From the NCBI GenBank assembly GCA_050084515.1, contig CM114272.1, positions 50,034,001 through 50,098,000 of the forward strand: a DNA stretch of 64,000 bases, in the 5' to 3' direction. Positions 1 through 11,608 of this stretch are shown here, piece after piece. Made by a program: the position numbers and the translations under genes. This DNA comes from Blasia pusilla. Lineage: Eukaryota > Marchantiophyta > Marchantiopsida > Blasiales. The notes under the pieces were generated by a model that was given only the letters and a program-made list of their open reading frames with translations, was not told the origin of the DNA and ran no database searches. Position 1 is the first letter of the stretch. Every line of letters starts with the position of its first letter.

Positions 1-1081
1 CTACATTGAGAGGATAAGAGAGTAACGATATTAATTTAAGTAGAGAAAAAAAACTAATATAGAGGGATTGAGAAAAAAAACATGAAAATAAAAATAGATA
101 AGAAAGTAAATGGATACAAATGACTAATAGTAAAGAAAATCTTAATGCCAAAGTAGAATTTGGAGGGTTAATAAACAAGTAAGGACAACCAAATGTCCTT
201 ATTAAATCCAAACATCATTAATAAAGTGGCTCACATCTCTATTCATATATAAGGTTGAGAAGTTTTTAGACCCTTTGCACTACGAATCGACTTAGCACCC
301 ATTTGCCACGTAGAAGCATATATTGTTCTAGTAATAGGGGTTGTAAACAATATGGATTAAGGAAATGTATATTACAATGCGCAATCAGCTTCTCATCAAT
401 GAGACCTTGTCCTTATGTAGACTCCAACTATCTAGTCATATATCATGCATGTTCTCCTTCGTAGCATATTGTTGTAACATTTTGTACCAATGCTTTCCAT
501 GTAGAGGTACTAAACGCAAATAGTCCAACAACCCCTTTTGTATGAAAGAGAGAAGGATTCCTATTGGCAAAAACTACATTCATACGATTCTCATTGCCCT
601 ACTTTGACTTAGGAATCATACTCTACATATTAAACACATTGATTATTACATTTTTATCCCATTCAAATTTTGTAGCTCAAAGCATCAAGTTTTTCTTCTC
701 TACCTCAAATTCACTTTAGTCCATAGTCCTTATGATAGTCATATTTTCATTCCTTAACTTGTGTTCTTTGAGACAAAGAGATTGGATGGGTTCTTCACTT
801 AGTGTTTTATGGCTTGAATTCAGTAGGGCAAGTTAATGTTTATAGTAACTAACATATCATGGAAAAAATGAATGTATGTGGAATCACCTAGTATTTGGTA
901 AGTTGCATCATCTTCAAATCTATACTAAGTGCCAAGATTTTTTTGGTTTATAAATTTTTTTATTACATTCATCACATTTGGAATGCTTTGAGATCTCCGC
1001 AAAGATAATTAAAGTGTTCTATCCATAAAGAATCGAGAATCCTATGCACACTATTAAAACAAGAAAGATTTCCTTTCCCTC
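1..1081. other. AT-rich sequence, no gene recognised
   Basis: I see no reading frame, RNA gene or known repeat here. The stretch ends at the 4-bp duplication that flanks element A. Confidence 0.5.
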
Positions 1082-1085
1082 AATT
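1082..1085. repeat. Target-site duplication, left side of element A
   Basis: AATT lies just before the terminal TGTCG of element A and recurs just after its other end at 11014-11017. A 5-bp match is not possible, because CAATT faces AATTA. A 4-bp duplication implies staggered cutting by a DDE integrase. Confidence 0.75.
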
Positions 1086-1215
1086 TGTCGTGCGCATACA
1101 CATCGCTACACAACATACATCGTTGTCATCGAACACACACACACAAACATACACGATCCCATGCTAACTCATGGCATCCATACACAGAGGCGAGAAGTAC
1201 CAAAATATCTCCAAT
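1086..1215 (-). repeat. Element A outer X repeat, 3' terminus
   Basis: This is the terminal copy of the X repeat. On the element strand it begins TTGGAGATATTTTGG and ends GCGCACGACA. A second copy lies at 1732-1849, between the polypurine tract and Y. It holds a CA-rich microsatellite run near 1134-1150. No X copy follows the 5' Y repeat. Confidence 0.85.
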
Positions 1216-1729
1216 AAAGTAAGATCCAATCTCTCTCTACACCATCTCACACCATAGCTCTCAATGGTGTGCACTCTCTCTCATATCAAACCAAACCCAC
1301 TCTCCTAATGAGAGGCTTGGGTTACACTCACAAGGCAAGCGAGACCATAGCTACGCCGCCTCATGCCAAGAGGTTCAACAAAGAGAGAATGAGTTCTCAA
1401 GCTCTCTCTCTTGGAGGTATACCCCCTTCCCTCTCCCAAGCCCTCTCAACGGTAACCTATGCTTGCAGGTCACATCCTCGGCTCTTGACCTGCTGTAGCG
1501 GGTCAAGGGTCACTTCCAAAAGTGGAAATTCAACTATCCCCAACATGGAAACTTACCCAAAATAGTAAGTTTCTCTATATGGCTCCAAATGAGCCGAAAC
1601 GAAGGGGAAATCTGCTCTCTTAGGTTTCCCGAGGCCTCAACACGTCATCCTCATTCTCCTGGGCCTGTCCTCCACTACTCGTGTAGACGCTCTGCTAGAT
1701 CCCACCGATCTATCCTAATAGTCGTGATA
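1216..1729 (-). repeat. Element A 3' copy of the Y terminal repeat
   Basis: The segment matches 10497-11013 almost throughout. On the element strand it starts TATCACGACT, where the 5' copy has TGTCACGACT, and ends GGATCTTACTTTA. It runs straight into the outer X repeat. Two bases (1730-1731) separate it from the inner X. Confidence 0.9.
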
Positions 1730-1731
1730 AC

Positions 1732-1849
1732 TGTCGTGCGCATACACATCGCTACATAACATACATCGTTGTCATCAAACACACACACGATTTCATGCTA
1801 GCTCATGGCATCCATACACTCAGGCGAGAAGTACCAAAATATCTCCAAT
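1732..1849 (-). repeat. Element A inner X repeat
   Basis: This is the second copy of X. It starts immediately after the polypurine tract and ends ACGACA two bases before Y. It is slightly shorter than the outer copy because its CA run is shorter. Confidence 0.85.
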
Positions 1850-1860
1850 CGCCCCCCTAG
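1850..1860 (-). promoter_or_regulatory. Polypurine tract of element A
   Basis: On the element strand this reads CTAGGGGGGCG, directly before X. Elements B, C and D have the same or nearly the same tract at this place. It is the expected plus-strand primer site, so X would be the first sequence of the 3' long terminal repeat. Confidence 0.75.
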
Positions 1861-2036
1861 CTGGTGATTAGGTCCCTTTAACTCCAAATAGCCATCTATC
1901 CCTCCCTACCCCGACATACATCTCTAAGACGCTAAGAGCAAGAAAGGTCGGGTGCTCATGTGGCCCCATCATTAGTCGCCTTCCTGTCATCCATGTCACG
2001 GAAAAAGTCAGAATCAAATCCTGCCTAGTATCTCCT

Positions 2037-3101
2037 CTATGTACATCTGGGACACATCCATCATCCCCGGAGAACCCTAGTGAGAGGTGGCGTCACACAT
2101 GCCATATGCCAACCTCTCGAACATCCATCACAGACTAGCTTCGTGGCCGCACCACGGGCAGAACCACACAACATACAACGCAAGCCTGTAGGAACTGCTG
2201 CTAAGCTCGGATCTACTGTACCATCAATGTTAGGAAGGTGACATGGCGCACAATTACGCACATGGTCCTTCCATACCATACCATTGCGTCCCTCCAGCAA
2301 GAGAACACCGGATGGCAAAACGTCACGCACTCTCAGGATAGTGCGCCCTGTAGTCACATCAAACGTTGTCGGTGCCGTCTTCTGCAAGTAGACATAATCT
2401 GCTTGATGAAACCTCCGGATAGTGGGTCGATAACCACCATCCCGAATAGTCGCATACCTCAACGTATCCCAATACTGCGCAATCGCCAAGTTCTCAAACG
2501 CCATGGGCATCAATCTCCAAAACAACTCAATCCTCTGAGAACATGCTCGTATCCATACATCTGGGTCATTAAGGTCGAGCACCTCACCAACATCTCGACG
2601 AATGGCCGCAGGTAAATCTGGCTCTCGGCCATAAAGTAGCAAGTACGGTGAAAAAGACGCTAAGGATGTCTGCCTGTTGAATCTATATCCCATCGCCAAC
2701 CATGGCAACTGGAGGTCCCAATCTCCTGGATGACCTCTTTGCAAGCCATACTTGCGTAAACCCCTATTCATCGTATGCACAACTCTCTCCGCTAATCCAC
2801 CCGCCTCAGGATGATCTCTCGAAGTCGTGCGGTGGTCGATCAGCGCCTGATCACACAAGGCCTGGAACTCACCGTGAAACTCGATACCCTGGTCTCTCAA
2901 CACCTTGTCCGGTGCATCATAATGACTCAACACTCTTTCAAGGAAGGCATAAGCTACTCCCTCACTCACTTTGTCAGGCAATGCAACCAACTCGATCCAC
3001 TTCGAGAAATGCTCGACCATCACCAACACATAACGACTGTGACGCTCCGTCAAAGGCAAAGGTCCTGCAAAATCCAAACTACATCTATACCCTAAGCCCA
3101 T
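2037..3101 (-). pseudogene. Element A integrase with C-terminal PHD finger (broken)
   Basis: The DDE core is readable: D in SLDFAGPL, D in VLRDQG and E in LAERV, the order expected for a Ty3-type integrase. A GPY/F-like C-terminal part follows (RVRDVLPSGVLLLEGR, KDHVRNCAPCHLPN). Then comes a PHD finger with CMLC, CDGC, GWHMAC and finally WMCPRC, a C4-H-C3 zinc-ligand set. A TGA at 2061-2063 interrupts the finger just before WMCPRC; element B has CGA there, so this looks like a CpG deamination. The frame then ends at a stop at 2037-2039. The N-terminal HHCC zinc domain is mostly gone through a deletion near 3246. Confidence 0.9.
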
Positions 3102-3239
3102 GATGGGTTATGGATGCAATTGTGGAGTCGGAGCATTGACAATGCTTGGACCCGATCACACACCATGCACACGGCAACAAACTGTTGAACGTGAGTCTGC
3201 ATGCCTTGCCACCAATATTGAATCTAGAGCAAGCTGTAC

Positions 3240-3849
3240 CCAACCCATCTGCATCTTGGTTGAACGTCCCAGGTCTATGTACCACTTGAAAATCATACTC
3301 CTCCAACAACAGAGCTCATCTCACAAGCTTCGCTGTAAGCTTGTCGGACTCCATCAACCACTTCAGTGGTTGATGATCAGTGATGATGGTAAAGGGATTG
3401 CCGAATAAGTAACACTTGAAATGCATGGTTACTTATTGTTGGGCCTTGGTGTTTAGCAGCCCTCACCGCAGCCAAGCACTCACCCTCATATGAGTTGTAC
3501 TTTGCCTCTGCAGCATTGTTGGAGTGGCTAGCATAAACCACCACGAATTCTCTACCCTAATAATCATGCTAGATCAGCACCGCTCCAAGCTCCAACATGC
3601 TCCAATCTATGTTCAACTGGAAAGGATGCCCCTTGATCGGTCTCCTCAATGTGGGCGGAGACGTCAACCTATCCTTGAGCAACTGAAATGCTCACTTTTG
3701 CTCATCCCCCTAGTGCCACTCATGATCCACCTTGGTCAGCAAGGTCAGCGGCTTCGCAATCAAATTGAATCCCTTGACGTACCGCCAATAGAAGTTTGCC
3801 AATCCCATGAATGCGCGAACACGGCTCACATGTGTAGGTCGTGGAATGC
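3240..3849 (-). pseudogene. Element A RNase H and connection region (broken)
   Basis: Fragments in several frames match the RNase H part of element B, including DHQPLKWLM-like and EYDFQVVHRPG stretches. The C-terminal side stops at DADGLG, near 3246. There the sequence jumps directly to integrase text that in B lies about 0.45 kb further on. The deletion removed the linker and most of the integrase zinc-binding domain. Frameshifts are frequent. Confidence 0.8.
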
Positions 3850-4695
3850 GTGAGATAGCCTCTACCTTTGTCTGCTAAACACCAAGGCCCCCTGGGTATA
3901 TCGTATGACCCAAGTACTCAATGTGGTCGTAGAAGAACTTGCACTTGCTAGGATGAACCTTCAACCCATGTAATTGCAATCGTCGAAACACCTTCTCTAG
4001 ATGTTGCTCATGCTCCTCAACCATGGCCTAAAGACTATGATGTCATCAATATAACACCTAGAAAAATCCAGACCAACCAAGATCCTATCCATGACCCTCT
4101 GAAACTCAACCAGGTCGTTCTTTAATCCAAATGGTAAGAACCGCCACTAGTACAAACAATCCTTCCCATGAGGATCGATGCCCCAAAATGTAGTCTTCTG
4201 CATGTCCTCCAATTTGATAGGCAACTGATGGTATCCGGTTTGCAAATCGAATGAATTGAAGACCTTTGCGTGACCAATCGCATCAAAGATCTCCTCATGG
4301 GTGAGCATGGCATACCTATTGGACTTTGTCTGCCGATTGATAGGTCAGTAATCCCCACACATCCGCCTATCCGTCCAATTGCCATGCACATCCTTCTTGG
4401 CGGGCATGACAGTGGCAGATGCATACTCCCCATGCGACATCTCCACTAGTCTTGCTCCGACCAAGTCCAGGCTCCTACTCTGAATCAGAGCCCTCTCCAT
4501 ATCACTGTACCTGTAGGGTCGTCGAAAGATCGGCGTATCACTCGAAAACTCAATGCGGATCCCTGGTCCCTTCAGCGTACCCAAATCCTCCATGCTAAAC
4601 GCAAAGCAGCTCCTATAACTCCTAAGGAACTGATGTATCCGACACCGCTCTCCTCCTGTCAACTTAGGGCCTATATCTGGCTCCCAAGTCTTCAT
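3850..4695 (-). pseudogene. Element A reverse transcriptase (frameshifted)
   Basis: The N-terminal part reads clearly: EPDIGPKLTG, FAFSMEDLGTLKG, DTPIFRRPYRYSDMERAL, LVEMSHGEYASATVMPAKKD and RMCGDY. This is typical of Ty3/gypsy polymerases. The catalytic YIDD motif is at about 4036-4057, in another frame. A frameshift near 4345-4433 separates the fingers from the palm. Element B lacks the N-terminal half, so A is the better copy for this domain. It follows the methyltransferase directly, with the join at about 4700-4960. Confidence 0.9.
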
Positions 4696-4896
4696 CGTGA
4701 CTATGGTAGGACTCTCCAGTGCGGGTATCGGTGGTTGCTATGGTGCAACCCCGTCTCAAACAACAACACTTGGCCGCTCTCTTGAAGCCAATTGCAAACT
4801 CTAATCTCCTCCACATGCAGTGCCCAGACCCACGCTCGATGTTGTGGCTATCATCTCTTGGCATACCTGCAAAAGATCCCAAGAAGTCCAAGGGTG

Positions 4897-6060
4897 TCAC
4901 TCTCGATCTCCCTTGGTGTGTTGATCTCTTCGGGTCTTGCCCCCAGGCACTGCCTCCACCGTCTCGGTAGGCATGGGGCTTACCAACACAACCGCTGTGA
5001 TCTGTCGCCATCTCCTAAGACACTGCTCAGTCACTCCCAAGCAGAGGATCGATGTCAAGCAGTTCAGGTCCGTTGCTTGATCCAAGACATGGCATCGTGA
5101 TGCCTCTGACATTGAAGGTACTACCGTCACTTCTGTGGGAAATCCCATCGCTCGCTCTCTCTCGTCGGCGTTGGGCTCCACCAACCGTTGAACATGGTCA
5201 TCCCAAACCAAGTCGGGACCAGCCTACTTGTATGCATAGGAAGCGGGAAAACTCACAAACGTGGGCAAGACTGCCCGCGGCCTGCCTACCCTGTTGACCA
5301 CAGTCAACGGTGATCGATCATCATGCCTCACTGCCTGTGATTGATGACCTGGATCCAGAATGGAATCCACTAACAAATGAGAGGGGCGCTCCACTCTTGC
5401 ATACGCCCTCCGTAACATCGCATGGGGCACCAAGTTGGTCCACCATAGACGCGGGCGATGGGCTCTAGAACCTACACTGGCCGCATCCAAGAACACTGAT
5501 GAGCCAATCCAGGCACACACTTGATGAGCACTTGTCATCACACGTGACCTGGAGTCTCCTAAGATTGGCACATTTCCCACAATGTAGGCTGGAGAACGAG
5601 ACTGGTGCTCCTGCAATTGCCATAAGACCCTCAACATCTCCCAAAACAACGTGGACTAAGTGTTAGCCCACCCGCTGCCTCGTCGAACACTCGATTGGCC
5701 CTGACATGGCCAACCGGAAATGACCAAATCAATGGTCCCTACCCGCTCTAAGTCCTGCATCCCCAACAACAAAAATATCCCTCGGTAGGGAACTCCAGTA
5801 CCCCCATACCGCAGACGCAGATGACAAGTTGGGAAAACATAGGCGTAACTCCGCCACATGTTGTAGTGAGACGCGCCTCGCAACATCATCACTCTCCACA
5901 TACAGGTACTATTGTACTCGCACTCTTGACTGCAAAAAAGCAGCTAACTCGGTGCTTATCCCTCCAAAGAGATCTAACACTCCAATACCCTCCTCCGGGG
6001 TACAGCACACAATGGGTGTGGTATCCAAGAGTGTCATCGTAGCACTCCTTGCTACCTTGG
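4897..6060 (-). pseudogene. Element A cytosine-C5 DNA methyltransferase domain (frameshifted)
   Basis: This region lies between protease and reverse transcriptase and carries the ordered motifs of the C5-methyltransferase family. Motif I is GVLDLFGGIST at about 5950-5990, the S-adenosylmethionine loop. Motif IV is GWPCQGQS at about 5700-5715 and contains the catalytic cysteine. Motif VI is at about 5577 and reads GNVP, where element B has ENVP. A motif VIII-like GSRAHRPRLWWTN is at about 5440-5480. Motif IX/X-like text (RLVEPNADERERAMGFP, ATDLNCLTSILCLG) lies at 5040-5200. Family knowledge says the Pro-Cys-Gln cysteine attacks C6 of cytosine. The Glu-to-Gly change in motif VI and frameshifts near 5905, 5650 and 5215 would inactivate this copy. 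Target preference cannot be read from sequence. The domain lies within the same polyprotein frame as its neighbours, so it is not a nearby host gene. Confidence 0.9.
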
Positions 6061-6382
6061 GTTCCTCAGACCCGTCACGGTCCGATGCAAACGCCTCGCT
6101 CCACGTAGTCTGTACGTGCTCATCTCCCAATCGTTGAAGCTCCTCAGTCGAGCCCCAGAGCGACACCTCTCTTCCACGGAATGATGCGGTTCCCATAACA
6201 CTCCTCTCCATAGAAATGTTAGGAACGGGGGTATTCTTTGCATAGACATGTCCCTCAATCAAATCACTAGGCCAAGTGATGGCACTGCTAAATGCTGCTA
6301 AGGTCGCCATCTCTCCTGGCCGTTGCTCGATCACTACACATGTGAATCGAATGGGTAATGAGCTAAGGCGCCCATCACCTGA

Positions 6383-6752
6383 CTACCATCCTGGTGTGTA
6401 GGACGCTGACTCCTCCCAGTAATCCAGGGAAAACCCCATCGGGTATAACACTGCTCCACCAACCAAGACGTCGTAGGACTCTGCATCAGTCACTATCGCC
6501 TTGGCTCGCACCACAGACTTATCAGTAGGATGTCCCGGGCGAATCCTCACCACGACCTCCTGTCGGGTGATATACTGTGTGGTACTCGCTCCACCCAAGG
6601 ATGTCTGTATCCGAAATGGACAACACTCCACATCGGCTCTCGTCAAGCCCAATCCTCTGAATGATGCTTTCCCCAACATCAGGGGTTGCGCTTCTGAATC
6701 CAACAAGATGCGCTGCGGACTAAAAGCTCTACCTCCAGGACTCACCAACTAA
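6383..6752 (-). pseudogene. Element A retropepsin-like protease (active site altered)
   Basis: The frame holds RILLDSEAQPLMLGK, where element B has VLLDSGAQPLMLGK. The aspartic-protease Asp-Ser-Gly triad is thus Asp-Ser-Glu here, a likely inactivating change. Downstream DVLVGGAVLYPMGFSLDYW resembles the C-terminal half of gypsy proteases. It sits between Gag and the methyltransferase, in line with a Gag-PR-MTase-RT order. About 0.5 kb (6753-7269) between it and Gag is linker with indels. Confidence 0.85.
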
Positions 6753-7269
6753 AAGACCTCTCCTCGGTTATCCAACAATACAACACCAGGAGAAGCCATG
6801 GCATGCTCTATCGCGGGTCTAGCGGGCATCTCCGCCATCCTAGCAGCCGCAGCCTGCCATGAATCTGACGTGGATGGCCCAAGCATCCGCTCCAAGGGCA
6901 GGTCCATCACCTCCTCTGCAATCACCTCTGAACGTGATGCAAGAACTCCAACTCCATGCTCACAAAGCGTAGCGGCCAGCCAAAAAGTCTCGGCGGGCGT
7001 ACCCCCAATATCATATCATCGAAAGCAAAAAATAAAGAAGCGCAGTACACAATGGTGTCCTTCCCCAACGATGTGCTCAACACATGCCCCTCCTAAGCAT
7101 CAACAATAGGAGTCGTCGCACTCGCTTCTCCCATTGTCCTCCGTGCCTGCACACCAACAACATCACCAACTCTCTAGGAACTCTGATCACGATCCATCGA
7201 CAGGGTCCTCATCACCTCGAACAACGTGAAAGACTGAGGAAGCCTAGTCTGTTTCCTGGCTTCCCCTCA

Positions 7270-8796
7270 CTATGTATCCAACTCTGCGGCTGATCCACGC
7301 GTCACAACTGGGACTGCCTCCATCAGGGCAACCCCGCACATCCAACCAGGATCCTCCATATCTCTGGCTGCTCCATATGATGTCGATGCCACGGATCTTG
7401 CATCGGGTAATCTCAATGCCATAGCAGCAATCTGCGCTTGTAGCTGATGTATTTGAGCAGCCATCCTAGCCTCACGCCCGGCATCTCCCTCGACCTGTCT
7501 AGGTGGTAGGACTCTACCTCCTCCACAGGAAACTCCACCACCGTGTTGGGCAACTTCACCTCCTCGTCCCCCAACAGGACCACCTGATGCACGATCTCTA
7601 GGCCCACCCGGACCGGCTACTCGCTCTGGTGATCTCTCTAGCCCTCGGTCTGGATGTAACTCTGGATGTAAACTAAAACACCTGGCACGTGTATAACCAT
7701 ACCTCTGACAATAGTCACACTGATAACCTGCTGGTGCAACACCATCTCCTCCCCCATGCTGAGGCACACATCCATGACCCTCACGAGTGCAATCGCGCTT
7801 ATGATGGGCTCCACCACATGACCAACAAGTAATAGTACGCGGCTGCTGCTAAGCCACATATGAAGGCATAGGTCTCTGTGGCACGGCCTCCCGGTATCCT
7901 CCCTGAGCTTGTGGTGCCATAGTCGACCTATCTCGGAGTCCACGTTGTTGCACAGGTGGTGCAGACAATCGCGATTGCTCTTGCCTAGAACCCATGGTGG
8001 CTATGCTCTCCTCCGCCATGTTACGCTCAATGTTCTTGGCGGTCCTAAAAACATCTCTCAATGTATTAAAGGTGCTCATAAGAAGCACCCCCTCCCGCAC
8101 CCGTGTCCGCAGGGTTCGGTCCAACATCTCGTACCATGACTGGATAGCCTGAGCCTCTATCATCCCCTGAGTGACGTTGATCAACCGGTGCAAGCGAGAG
8201 TAAGCCTCACGCAAACTCTCACCCGGGCGCCTCTGGAAGTCATGGATGCTCCGCAACTTCTCCGTCCGTACCCTCTGGTAGCTCGCCCTCAACTCAGCAA
8301 AGAACTCAACCACAAGGTTGAACTTGGGACGAACCCAACTAGACGGTGCAACTGCTCCCGTGCGAGTGACCCCTCCTAAAACATCACAAGTGCAAGAGGA
8401 AGTAGCCTCTCCTGACTCCTCCTCATCTAGGAACGGCTCCGTCCATGACACATAATATGGATCATAGTAGAGCCTCCACGCCTCAATCTCACGTGCATAT
8501 CTCTGAGAGAACTCATGGTAATCGTCCATGGGCGCCCCCTCTAAATGTTGGAACATACCGTTCCATGCTGTAAACGGGTTGAACTCTCTAGAGTTCCTAG
8601 CCCGCTGGGAGTTGCACCAACTCCTAAACTCTGCTCTGAAATTGTGCAACTCAATCGTACCTACTGCACCTGAAAACCTACGCGGTCCTCTACCTCGGTC
8701 GTCCATCTCGTGCGCCCAACTGGTAGGACCACTCACAATGTGTGGTGATGTGCTCACAAACTCCTCTACACCCTCTTCCTTGTCTGACGATGACAC
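7270..8796 (-). pseudogene. Element A Gag (one internal stop)
   Basis: Two open stretches in the same frame (8796-7849 and 7767-7270) are separated by a stop near 7848. The first has a Gag core: FNPFTAWNGMFQHLEG, VEFFAELRASYQRVRTEKL and DFQRRPGESLREAYSRL. The second part holds two zinc knuckles. One is CWSCGGAHHKRDC. The other is CDYCQRYGYTRARC, in which the expected histidine is tyrosine. Gag packages the RNA in virus-like particles. The likely start codon of the family (element B, 18026) has become TTG in this copy, so the upstream end is uncertain. Confidence 0.88.
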
Positions 8797-10496
8797 AGAA
8801 GGAGGTCAAGGTGGTCCCTCACGTGAAGATCCTCGGAACCTCGCGCCACTTCGTGTAAAATATCTAGAGCTACTCTCAGGTTCACCACCTCGCCTCTCTA
8901 AGTCCCGAACGGACGCGGTGATGACCCTCAAGCCCCTCTCACTCGATCACTCTCAACCTCGTGAGTAATCCCTCAATCACTCATCCCAAACATGCGGCAC
9001 TCGATCTACTCTCCCTCCCCGAGACGTGTAACGTGCGGCAACAAGCGGCGTGGTACGGCAAATCGACCAAGCTATCATCTCATCGACAGCCTACCCTAAA
9101 CTCTGGACATCCCACACAAGTCTATGTCCCCTAAACCACATACATAAATGATGCTCTTAGCATCCACACAACCGACTATCCCCAAATAAACTACCCAAAT
9201 CCCAGAATCCCTCACGCGTGCAGGGTAAAGGACCTAAATGGGTAACCTGAACACATGTCGATGTCGTTCCTCAGCAACTGCAAATCTCGATCCTAACTCG
9301 GTCGTGGAGACAACTCCTCCAATCAGAAAGTCATACTTCTCCCATACTGACCGTGCTCAAAACTCCTTGGTAGATAGTGTGGTTCGAGCGGAACGGTGCG
9401 GCGTGGCAGGCGGCACGAAACGACTACGAACGGCACGGCCCTCGATGGTGGGATGCGGCACTCGGCGGCATACCCTCCTCAATCAGCAATGAATGCACAC
9501 TCTGCTCCACAATGACAATGTGGCTCCGTGATCGAGACAGTGCGGTGCGGCCATGAGCGGCACAACGCGGTAATCGGCGGCGTGTTGCAGCTATAGGCGT
9601 CACGGCACGGTACTCGATCGTCGTGGAGCGGCTACCAATCACAACATAGCAGCATGAAATCAAAACTCAAAAACCATAATCGGAGGTCATCTGCCATCAC
9701 TCGTTCATGACGAAACTATGATGATAGTGGCGGCCAAAATAAAGTACGTGGTGGCGACGCAAGTGAGAGAATCAACGAACGTCGTGGAAGACCCTCCACT
9801 CCGTAACGGCGGAAATGGCAACCAAAGGGTCGACAACGGACGATGGACCATTGATGGTGACGGTTGACCATTAATGGTGATGGCCAACCGGTGATGGTCA
9901 TGGTTGACCATTGACGTTGACTATGACGGCGACGGCTGCCGTTGGCGTGGCGGCTTAATCGCCGTCATAGGGTTTGAATCGCCTAGCAATGGCAATTTTG
10001 CAAGATTGACCATAACTTTTTGCTCACAATTCCAAATTGCACATTGTTTGTTGCACACATTGCACAGCTTCACGATCTATAACAGAGTCAAAAATATTTA
10101 AAATCGGACATTGCAGTAAAAATTGACGGGGACTGTTATAAAGCCCAATGTCTCTTTCTCCTACACAAAATTTGGCAGCGCTTCCGCGCTGATTTCTCCC
10201 AAAAAAATGTAAAACCTATACAAATACAAATCAGAAAGCTACATGGTGCTTCCGAGAGCATGGGCATGGGGCAATCTGCCCCCATAATCAATCCCTATCA
10301 GAAATTGGGCAGCGCTTTCGCGCGCCACTCTTCCACATGAAAACTCGGCAAATGCAAAGAACAATCAAAGTAGCCCTTGCTCCGATGAGCACTCCTATGA
10401 GCCGTTGAACGGGGAACACGGTCCCCAACCTGCAAAAATAGCGAGTGACCAGTGAGCTCCCCCATGAAGCTCTCTCACTCTCTCATTTTCTCTTTG
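8797..10496 (-). other. Element A 5' leader
   Basis: About 1.7 kb separates Gag from the 5' Y repeat. It is conserved with the leader of element B (16499-18025), although neither has a convincing frame. It holds clusters of degenerate GGTTGACCATTGATGGTGA-type units (9820-9960) and GTGCGGC/GCGGCACGG units (9380-9620). I see no canonical initiator-tRNA primer site next to Y. Confidence 0.7.
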
Positions 10497-11013
10497 TAAA
10501 GTAAGATCCAATCTCTCTCTACACCATCTCACACCATAGCTCTCTAAGGTGTGCACTCTCTCTCTCATGTCAAACCAAACCCACTCTCCTAATGAGAGGC
10601 TTGGGTTACACTCACAAGGCAAGCGAGACCATAGCTCCGCCGCCTCATGCCAAGAGGTTCAACAAAGAGAGAATGAGCTCTCAAGCTCTCTCTCTTGGAG
10701 GTATATCCCCTTCCCTCTCCCAAGCCCTCTCAACGATAACCTATGCTCGCAAGTCACCTCCTCGGCTCTTGACCTGCTGTAGCGGGTCAAGGGCCACTTC
10801 CCAAAGTGGAAAGTCAACTATCCCCAACATGGAAACTTACCCTAAATAGTAAGTTTCTCTACATGGCTCCAAATGAGCCGAAACGAAGGGGAAACGTGCT
10901 CTCTCAAGTTTCCTAGGGCCTCAACAAGTCATCCTCGACCTCCTAGGCCTATCCTCCACTACTTGTGCAGACGCTCTGCTAGATCCCACCGATCTATCCT
11001 AACAGTCGTGACA
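10497..11013 (-). repeat. Element A 5' Y terminal repeat
   Basis: This is the 5' terminal repeat. It starts TGTCACGACT on the element strand at 11013 and ends TTACTTTA, followed by CAAAGAGA. It matches 1216-1729. The X repeat that adjoins the 3' copy is absent here. Confidence 0.9.
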
Positions 11014-11017
11014 AATT
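11014..11017. repeat. Target-site duplication, right side of element A
   Basis: AATT follows the terminal TGACA and matches 1082-1085. Confidence 0.75.
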
Positions 11018-11608
11018 AGAAGAGTTCAATAAGTAAATAGTACTAGTAAGAATGTGAGGCATCATAGTCTTATGATAAACATATATCCATTTTTTGAAAC
11101 TTGTGCAAATTTGATTATAAGAAAATTTGATTTTACTTATTATTCTTAAAGTATTTTAATTTATTCCACAAAATTAGAAGAGAAACCTTCACTTCGATTA
11201 GAAGATTTTTACTTATTTTTAGTTTTTCTTTCCATAATATTTTCACTCTTTCCAATTACCTTATAATTGAAACTATTGAGTCATTTTTCTAATCATGCAT
11301 AATCACATATTACTTTATGATTAACTTATTTTCATTAAAGATGATATTACACCTCGTCAACCTTCACTTCAATTAGAAAATATTTTCCTTTTATAGTAAA
11401 TAACCTTTCTCAATAGATTATGTAGAAAAAACAATAATAACGCAAGTGTAGAGTTTGCAAGATTTGCACTCACACACATGTATATAGGAGGAGCTAGAGA
11501 AGCCTTGCATGAATGAGAAGGATCATGAATTTTTTAAAAGAAAGAGTGAATCTTATCTCTCTCTATAGAATAAATTTGGGAGAAAGGAGTCTTTTCTCTA
11601 CAACATCC
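11018..11608. other. AT-rich spacer, no gene recognised
   Basis: I see no frame, repeat unit or RNA gene. It ends at a Y-repeat fragment. Confidence 0.5.

Larger units (their letters stand above)
1086..11013 (-). mobile_element. Element A: Ty3/gypsy-type retrotransposon with DNA methyltransferase and PHD finger
   Basis: This is a 9,928-bp element read on the minus strand. In element order it holds a 5' Y repeat, a leader of about 1.7 kb, gag, retropepsin, cytosine-C5 methyltransferase, reverse transcriptase, RNase H, integrase, PHD finger, polypurine tract, and then X-Y-X. Its ends are TGTCA...CGACA on the element strand, with AATT on both sides. The two Y copies (1216-1729 and 10497-11013) differ only at scattered sites, so insertion is not ancient. 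Frameshifts, stops and a deletion between RNase H and integrase make it non-autonomous. It is the best template here for the methyltransferase, because it keeps motifs VIII-X that are deleted in element B. Confidence 0.93.

Noticed and set aside
4897-6060. Methyltransferase as a host gene interrupted by the retroelement
   Set aside because: It lies at the same place and in the same order in A and B, shares the frame of Gag and protease in B, and is bounded by retroviral domains on both sides.
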